From Wallemia ichthyophaga EXF-994 (lineage: Eukaryota; Basidiomycota; Wallemiomycetes; Wallemiales; Wallemiaceae): a stretch of DNA of 64,000 nt. The DNA is taken from the NCBI RefSeq assembly GCF_000400465.1, contig NW_008806286.1, positions 188,762-252,761 on the forward strand. Direction: 5' to 3'. Shown here piece by piece: positions 58,085 to 64,000 of this stretch; within the stretch, counting starts at the first letter, position 1; the number at the start of each line of letters is the position of its first letter. A program made the position numbers and the translations under genes. The notes beneath the pieces are model-generated. The model was given only the letters and a program-made list of their open reading frames with translations, did not search any database and was not told where the DNA came from.

Positions 58085-58300
58085 ATGTCATCCTCATCAA
58101 ATTCAAGTGAAATTGACTCTACAACTTCCTCTGATATTAATAGGCAAAGAGGTTGGCGCTTATTACCCATAATCACTCCCACTCACCCACTTTAAGAGTT
58201 CGAACAGGCCATCGAGCAGCTTCAGCTAATCATTTCAGTTGTGGCATTACCTTTCTTTGGAAAATGGCTTGGTAGAAAGTTCAGCTTCTGGAGTTTGTAA
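58085..58300 (+). CDS. 56-residue single-span membrane protein, Mim2-like
   Basis: Two exons join across a GTTGGC..AAG intron (about 58152-58197) into 56 residues. A Ser-rich polar N-terminus is followed by one hydrophobic helix (LIISVVALPFFGKWLG) and a short basic end (RKFSFWSL). The LP-GK-LGR pattern after the helix recalls the fungal outer-membrane import factor Mim2. The match is to a short motif only, so the name is tentative. It is divergent from RPL41, 233 bp apart. Confidence 0.5.
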
Positions 58301-58431
58301 TCTTATCTTTGATATTCCTATCACTAACACATACCCAGTCTACTCACGCTTTAAACTATTCGGCTGGTCTTCGAATCTTCTGTTTGGTCCAAAGGTTGCA
58401 TTAAGCTCAAAACTAAGTTAATTAAAGACTT

Positions 58432-59831
58432 TTAGTTTAGTCTTACAATTACAACTCCTCCACCTAATTTGGCATCTTGTATCGTCTCTTTTCCTTGATT
58501 GAGTGCCTTTGTTGGGAATGAAGTGGTCAATTCATATCCAATACCTCTCAAGCTAGGCGTGTTACTATATTTCATTTAAGATTAGTATGCTACATCTTTT
58601 TCAGCCCAACTCACCTTTCGATTTCCTGTCTGAGATTATCTATCGTATGATCTGTATTCAATCTAACTACTGTTCTGCTACCATCATTCAATCTTACTTG
58701 AACTCGCGTCGTTGGTTTACTCTCATCAACCTTTACTTTTTCTCCTATACTTGTTGGTGCACTTGCTGATGCTCTCTCTGGTTGCCTAATTGATGCAGTA
58801 ACTGGTGCACCCAATCTCTGTCCAGATGCTCCCTCGAATGGCTTAAAAACCTTTGGTGGTGCCACGTAATCCTCATCTGTCCTCTGACTAACGCCAAGGT
58901 TCACTCTCTGTCCAAATCTTATGTTTAGCAATGAAAGTGGTGCACGCCCAGAGTTGAGCGCGTCTAATGTCTCTTGATGCTCATCGTAACGCATCAATGA
59001 ACCATCATCAATACTAAATCCATCTCTCCAGAATGTGAGACTTCTATTAACTGGTTCCTCGTCATCTACTTCCTCCCAATCATCATCGGTTTCAAATGAA
59101 TTGCCTTGATTGCTATCGACAGGCTCTTCCTCTGAACCAAGTCTATTTCCTCTACCAGAAAAAGCATTAGGCTGTTCTTTGTTAGACTTTGTCAAAGTCT
59201 CGCTAGCTTCTTCATTTGAATCTGCTGCTTTCTTCATTATATCACCAACTATGTCATTCGGTCCTCTAGGGCCACCCTTTGAAGGTCCTTGAACACTCAG
59301 ACCGCTAAGAACGTTTAGTGACGCTCGTTCGCCCTCCAATTAACTCACGATCTTTCACCACCAGCGTAGAGCTTCTCACGTTTACCAGGATCTTCCTCGT
59401 CATCGCTGTCGTCGTCATTGTTGACATCTTTGAGTGTTGCGATACCAGACGATTTCTTTCCCTTCCTGAGGATAATGATGAGTAAAATTAAGCACTGAAT
59501 ATTGATGTACTCACTTGGAAGATTCCGGCTTCTGCTTACGTTGGCCCCATCCAGAAGGTAAAGGTTCAGCAGGTGCTCCACCGAGAGTGGTAGGACCTGA
59601 GTGCTGACGTTGTGTATCTCTAGATTCAGCCATAGGCTGTGGCTGTGCTGCAGCGCTGAAATCATCTGCGTAAAACAAATCCAACGCCGACTGTGCATCA
59701 CCATTCGTTGCTTCAAGGAGTTGCTCTGCGGTTTGTTGATCAGTTCCTGTGATTCCAATGATCTGGTCAATTGCTGTTTTTGTTGTTAGATGCGTGTTTG
59801 GCTTGAATGTGTGCTCACATGGAGAAGACAT
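58432..59831 (-). CDS. SHP1: Cdc48 cofactor Shp1/p47 (UBA-SEP-UBX)
   Basis: A p97/Cdc48 adaptor in membrane fusion, ERAD and phosphatase regulation. The N-terminal UBA-like domain ([35 protein letters not shown]) is followed by a Ser/acidic linker, a SEP domain ([39 protein letters not shown]) and a UBX domain split by an intron ([21 protein letters not shown] then [29 protein letters not shown]). The usual FP-R loop of UBX appears as FPTK, common in Shp1. Four exons; the stop lies at 58432. Confidence 0.93.
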
Positions 59832-61108
59832 GATGGTAACTAATCAAGAGGACTTGTATATAATGATCAGATATCAATACATAGAAGACAAAACATATAA
59901 AACTTATCCAAGCAATACCTGTGTGTTGGCTGATCCTTGTAAGAGCATAAACAGACACCCAATGGACCTTGATCTAAAACCAATATTAATCGTAGCATTT
60001 GATCCAATCATACTTAAAATCTCCATTTCAAGTTCATTTAATCTGCATTAGTGTATATTTTGAATACTGGCACCATTAAGAGTTCCACAGCTGCGTGAAA
60101 TTTTTCAGTCAACACTCTTTCCAAGCCATCGACCATACTTACAACTAAATTGGAGTATGATTTGTGTCCTAATATAATGACAGCTATTATCAGTTTTTAA
60201 ACACTACCAATTCTTGATTCCTCGCTGATGCTTATCATTTTGTGCAACTTCTCCAGTAAACAAACCGCGATCCAAATAAAGTCCATTGGAAAATTACTAC
60301 CTTTCACTAACAGGAATAAGAATTCATGTGCAAGTGAGTCTTCGTGAGTATTAAAAGCTTTAGGTAATATGATTGAGATATAAAACGAGGCAACGTTACA
60401 AACGCTTTTGAGATCTTCGTTGCCTGCAATTACATAATTATTCGCTCTTTACATTTCACAAGAAATTTCAGAGCTTCACTTAATTTGGAACCTTAATCAG
60501 CAGACCATTAGCCAAAGATAAACATTGTCTCATCAAGGCTGAAACTGTTTCTTACTACTATATGGAGCTTAACTCACAAGCAAAGCTTACGCTTAATCTA
60601 ATCTAACTTATAAAGTAAGTCACATGATTGATAACGACTTGGTTGACCATCGCTTAGCATTGCCAAGGTAATCGACTTGAGAGTTTAACCGCCTCATTTA
60701 CGCACTTTGATCTAAACATACCAACTCAGGTATGCTTCTTCTTAAGGAATGTCAAGACTGTTTGCTTCTACACAGATACTGCTTCACTCAATATACTGTG
60801 TCTTTTCGAACAACAATAAATTGAATACCCTTCAACTACAATCACAACTTAAATATAATTTATCCTCCTTCGCTCCTTTAACTCATAGTTTAAGATTTCT
60901 CAAAACTCAAAAATGTCTCATTCGATGCAAGCTACAAGTTTGAATTTTAGAGGTGGTTGTTTTAAGGGATATGTTTCACAAACGATATGAGCCAGGAACT
61001 TGAATTAAGCCCTCTCTGTAGATGCAGGTACTGCAAATTATCCTATGAAATTGCTCGTGAAATTTGCAGAAACTAGTAAAATGTACATGAATCCCAGCGG
61101 AAAATCGT
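59832..61108. other. 1.3-kb gene-poor spacer
   Basis: Between the start of SHP1 and the end of RIO2, long for this genome. Only short frames are seen (for example 64 codons from 60749), none with a recognisable motif. No tRNA or repeat found. It may hold an unrecognised non-coding RNA or an intron-rich small gene. Confidence 0.4.
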
Positions 61109-62689
<1,581 letters not shown>

Positions 62690-62758
62690 TTAAATTTATT
62701 TCATTAACACCAAATCATTAAATCCACCGAAATCCCATCTTACCCCCAAACAGCCAAC

Positions 62759-64000
62759 ATGCCGACGGTGAAACGGCGTCCAGTGGATCTAATCCCAAAT
62801 CCAGCCAATGACGATCCACACGCTCAAGTATTTTTTATAGACAGTACTTCAGAGATATTCCTGGATTACACTTCATATCTTTCACGTATTCTTTTCTTAA
62901 GAGAGCACATATTCCAATGCTCTAATTCTGGCAAGAATAATCTCACTTATGCTGAGGCTTTGGCCTCCGAGTTATCCGAAGCTAAGAAGATGGAAGCTCG
63001 TTTCCAGCCAGCCATAAGAGGCCCAATCCTCCGCTCTGCTGCTTTTCGTGGGTTATTCAACAATCTAATCATTCACTCGCTTATCCTCCTCCAGAGGTCA
63101 TGGGCCGTCTCGACAGCCTCGTCGATCATATCTTTGAACGCTTCAAGAATCGTTTCTGGCCAGGCGAGAGCTTATTCGTTGATTTACAAGGCCAAAAGTA
63201 CTTTGCCAGAGTTATTAACGTCTATCCACCCAAGGAAATCGTCCATTACATCCAACAACATCGCGAGCCTGATGCTAAACGTGTCAAGACGGATCCTACT
63301 GACGATTCTATAAGAGAAGCTAGCGGCCTCAAAACCTCTGAGCTACATAGAATGGGCGTTGACTTGGAAATCCCTCAAGCAGAAGCAGACGCTGCAGACC
63401 CTCCACTTTCCTATTACTACACTGTTCAATTAGCTGGAAAGGATGACAAATTTAGTGGCTCTTACATGGAGTTGAAAGCTGCTTCGTTATCGTAGGTAGA
63501 TTTGGTCTTCATAATTTTCCCCTAACCTTCCTTCTAGACGTGATAGATTGATGTTCTCAAAGTCTATTCTTCGCAGATATCTTCGTGATACTCTCTATCG
63601 CTCAACGGCTGTAGGCGCCCCTTGGCGTGTCAAGCCTGAAATTGCCAGAACTTTCAATATACCTGAGGAAGTCACCCTTGAAGCAAAACATAAAAGTGAT
63701 GTTGACCGTAAATTTAAGCTCGAAGAGATGAAGAAGCTTTTAGAAGGCAAGCCACGGGAGCCAATAATTGAACAGCCACAATTACCTGCTCCTGATCTAA
63801 AACCACGTGCTAAACCGCGAACAAAGGCTGTCAAAAAAGAATATGGTATCCTCCCCGACGTAAAAACTGTAGTGGCTGCAGTCAGAGATAAGGAAAAGAA
63901 GAAATCAACAAAATACCCCTGCGAAGATTTAGATATAATACTCACTACACGAGAGATCAACGCTAGATCAAAAGAGAATTCATTAGTTAGACCAACACCT
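62759..64000 (+). CDS. Itc1/ACF1-type ISWI complex subunit, 5' part
   Basis: The accessory subunit of ISW2/ACF nucleosome-spacing complexes. The first exon starts MPTVKRRPVDLIPNPANDD and has the WAC domain (VFFIDSTSEIFLDYTSYLSRILFLREHIFQCSNSGK, LTYAEALASE). After an intron comes EVMGRLDSLVDHIFERFKNRFWPGE, and after a second (63492-63537) SRDRLMFSKSILRRYL and GAPWRVKPE, which is shared with yeast Itc1. The reading frame is open at the right edge, so the DDT and later domains lie outside the window. 115 bp separate its start from RIO2's. Confidence 0.88.

Overview
The window is nuclear DNA of a compact fungal genome, most likely a basidiomycete; a Wallemia-like lineage is my best guess, inferred from gene style and not tested. 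About 38 protein genes lie on both strands, mostly 0.1-0.4 kb apart. Introns are about 38-60 nt, with GT..AG ends and often a CTAAC-type branch site just before the acceptor. Many genes become complete only after these introns are removed, so I give gene spans and, where I could resolve them, exon limits that keep the reading frame. No rRNA, tRNA or CRISPR could be supported.

Left part (1-28 kb): gamma-glutamyltransferase, a GDT1-type cation transporter, an ankyrin-PH-ORD oxysterol-binding protein, SF3b subunit Hsh49, Ole1 desaturase, Hap3/NF-YB, TFIIA large subunit, a NEDD1-like WD40 protein, prefoldin 4, an alpha/beta hydrolase, APC/C subunit Cdc26, arginine-specific carbamoyl-phosphate synthase (with a candidate attenuator uORF), a CHCHD5-like CX9C protein, cyclin C, serine hydroxymethyltransferase, a candidate TPP1/Tpz1 telomere protein, an ammonium transporter with a GATA-rich promoter, and a glutaredoxin.

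Middle (28.5-36.6 kb): the standout. Two 3,467-bp arms form an almost perfect inverted repeat (28525-31991 and 33143-36609) around a unique AT-rich core of 1,151 bp. There are no convincing genes inside. This is the architecture of fission-yeast and Candida tropicalis type centromeres, so the region is a candidate centromere. A recent palindromic duplication or an assembly artefact are the alternatives.

Right part (37-64 kb): a C2H2 zinc-finger factor, SPF30/SMNDC1 (start codon split by an intron), an FGGY sugar kinase, an Mpr1-type acetyltransferase, a decayed LINE 3' end with RNase H, Pol III subunit Rpc25, a COG2-like tethering subunit, a SNF5 homologue with a GATA finger, fimbrin, a FAR1-like zinc-knuckle protein, AP180, 25-residue ribosomal protein eL41, a tiny Mim2-like membrane protein, Shp1/p47, Rio2 kinase, and the 5' part of an Itc1/ACF1 chromatin remodeller gene running off the end.

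Most genes are housekeeping and show no operon-like logic. Gene packing is extreme: several divergent pairs have start codons only 20-30 bp apart. The accessory or decaying material is concentrated in the palindrome and its edges, the LINE relic at 43.2-44.6 kb, and the gene-poor stretches at 13.1-14.5 and 59.8-61.1 kb.
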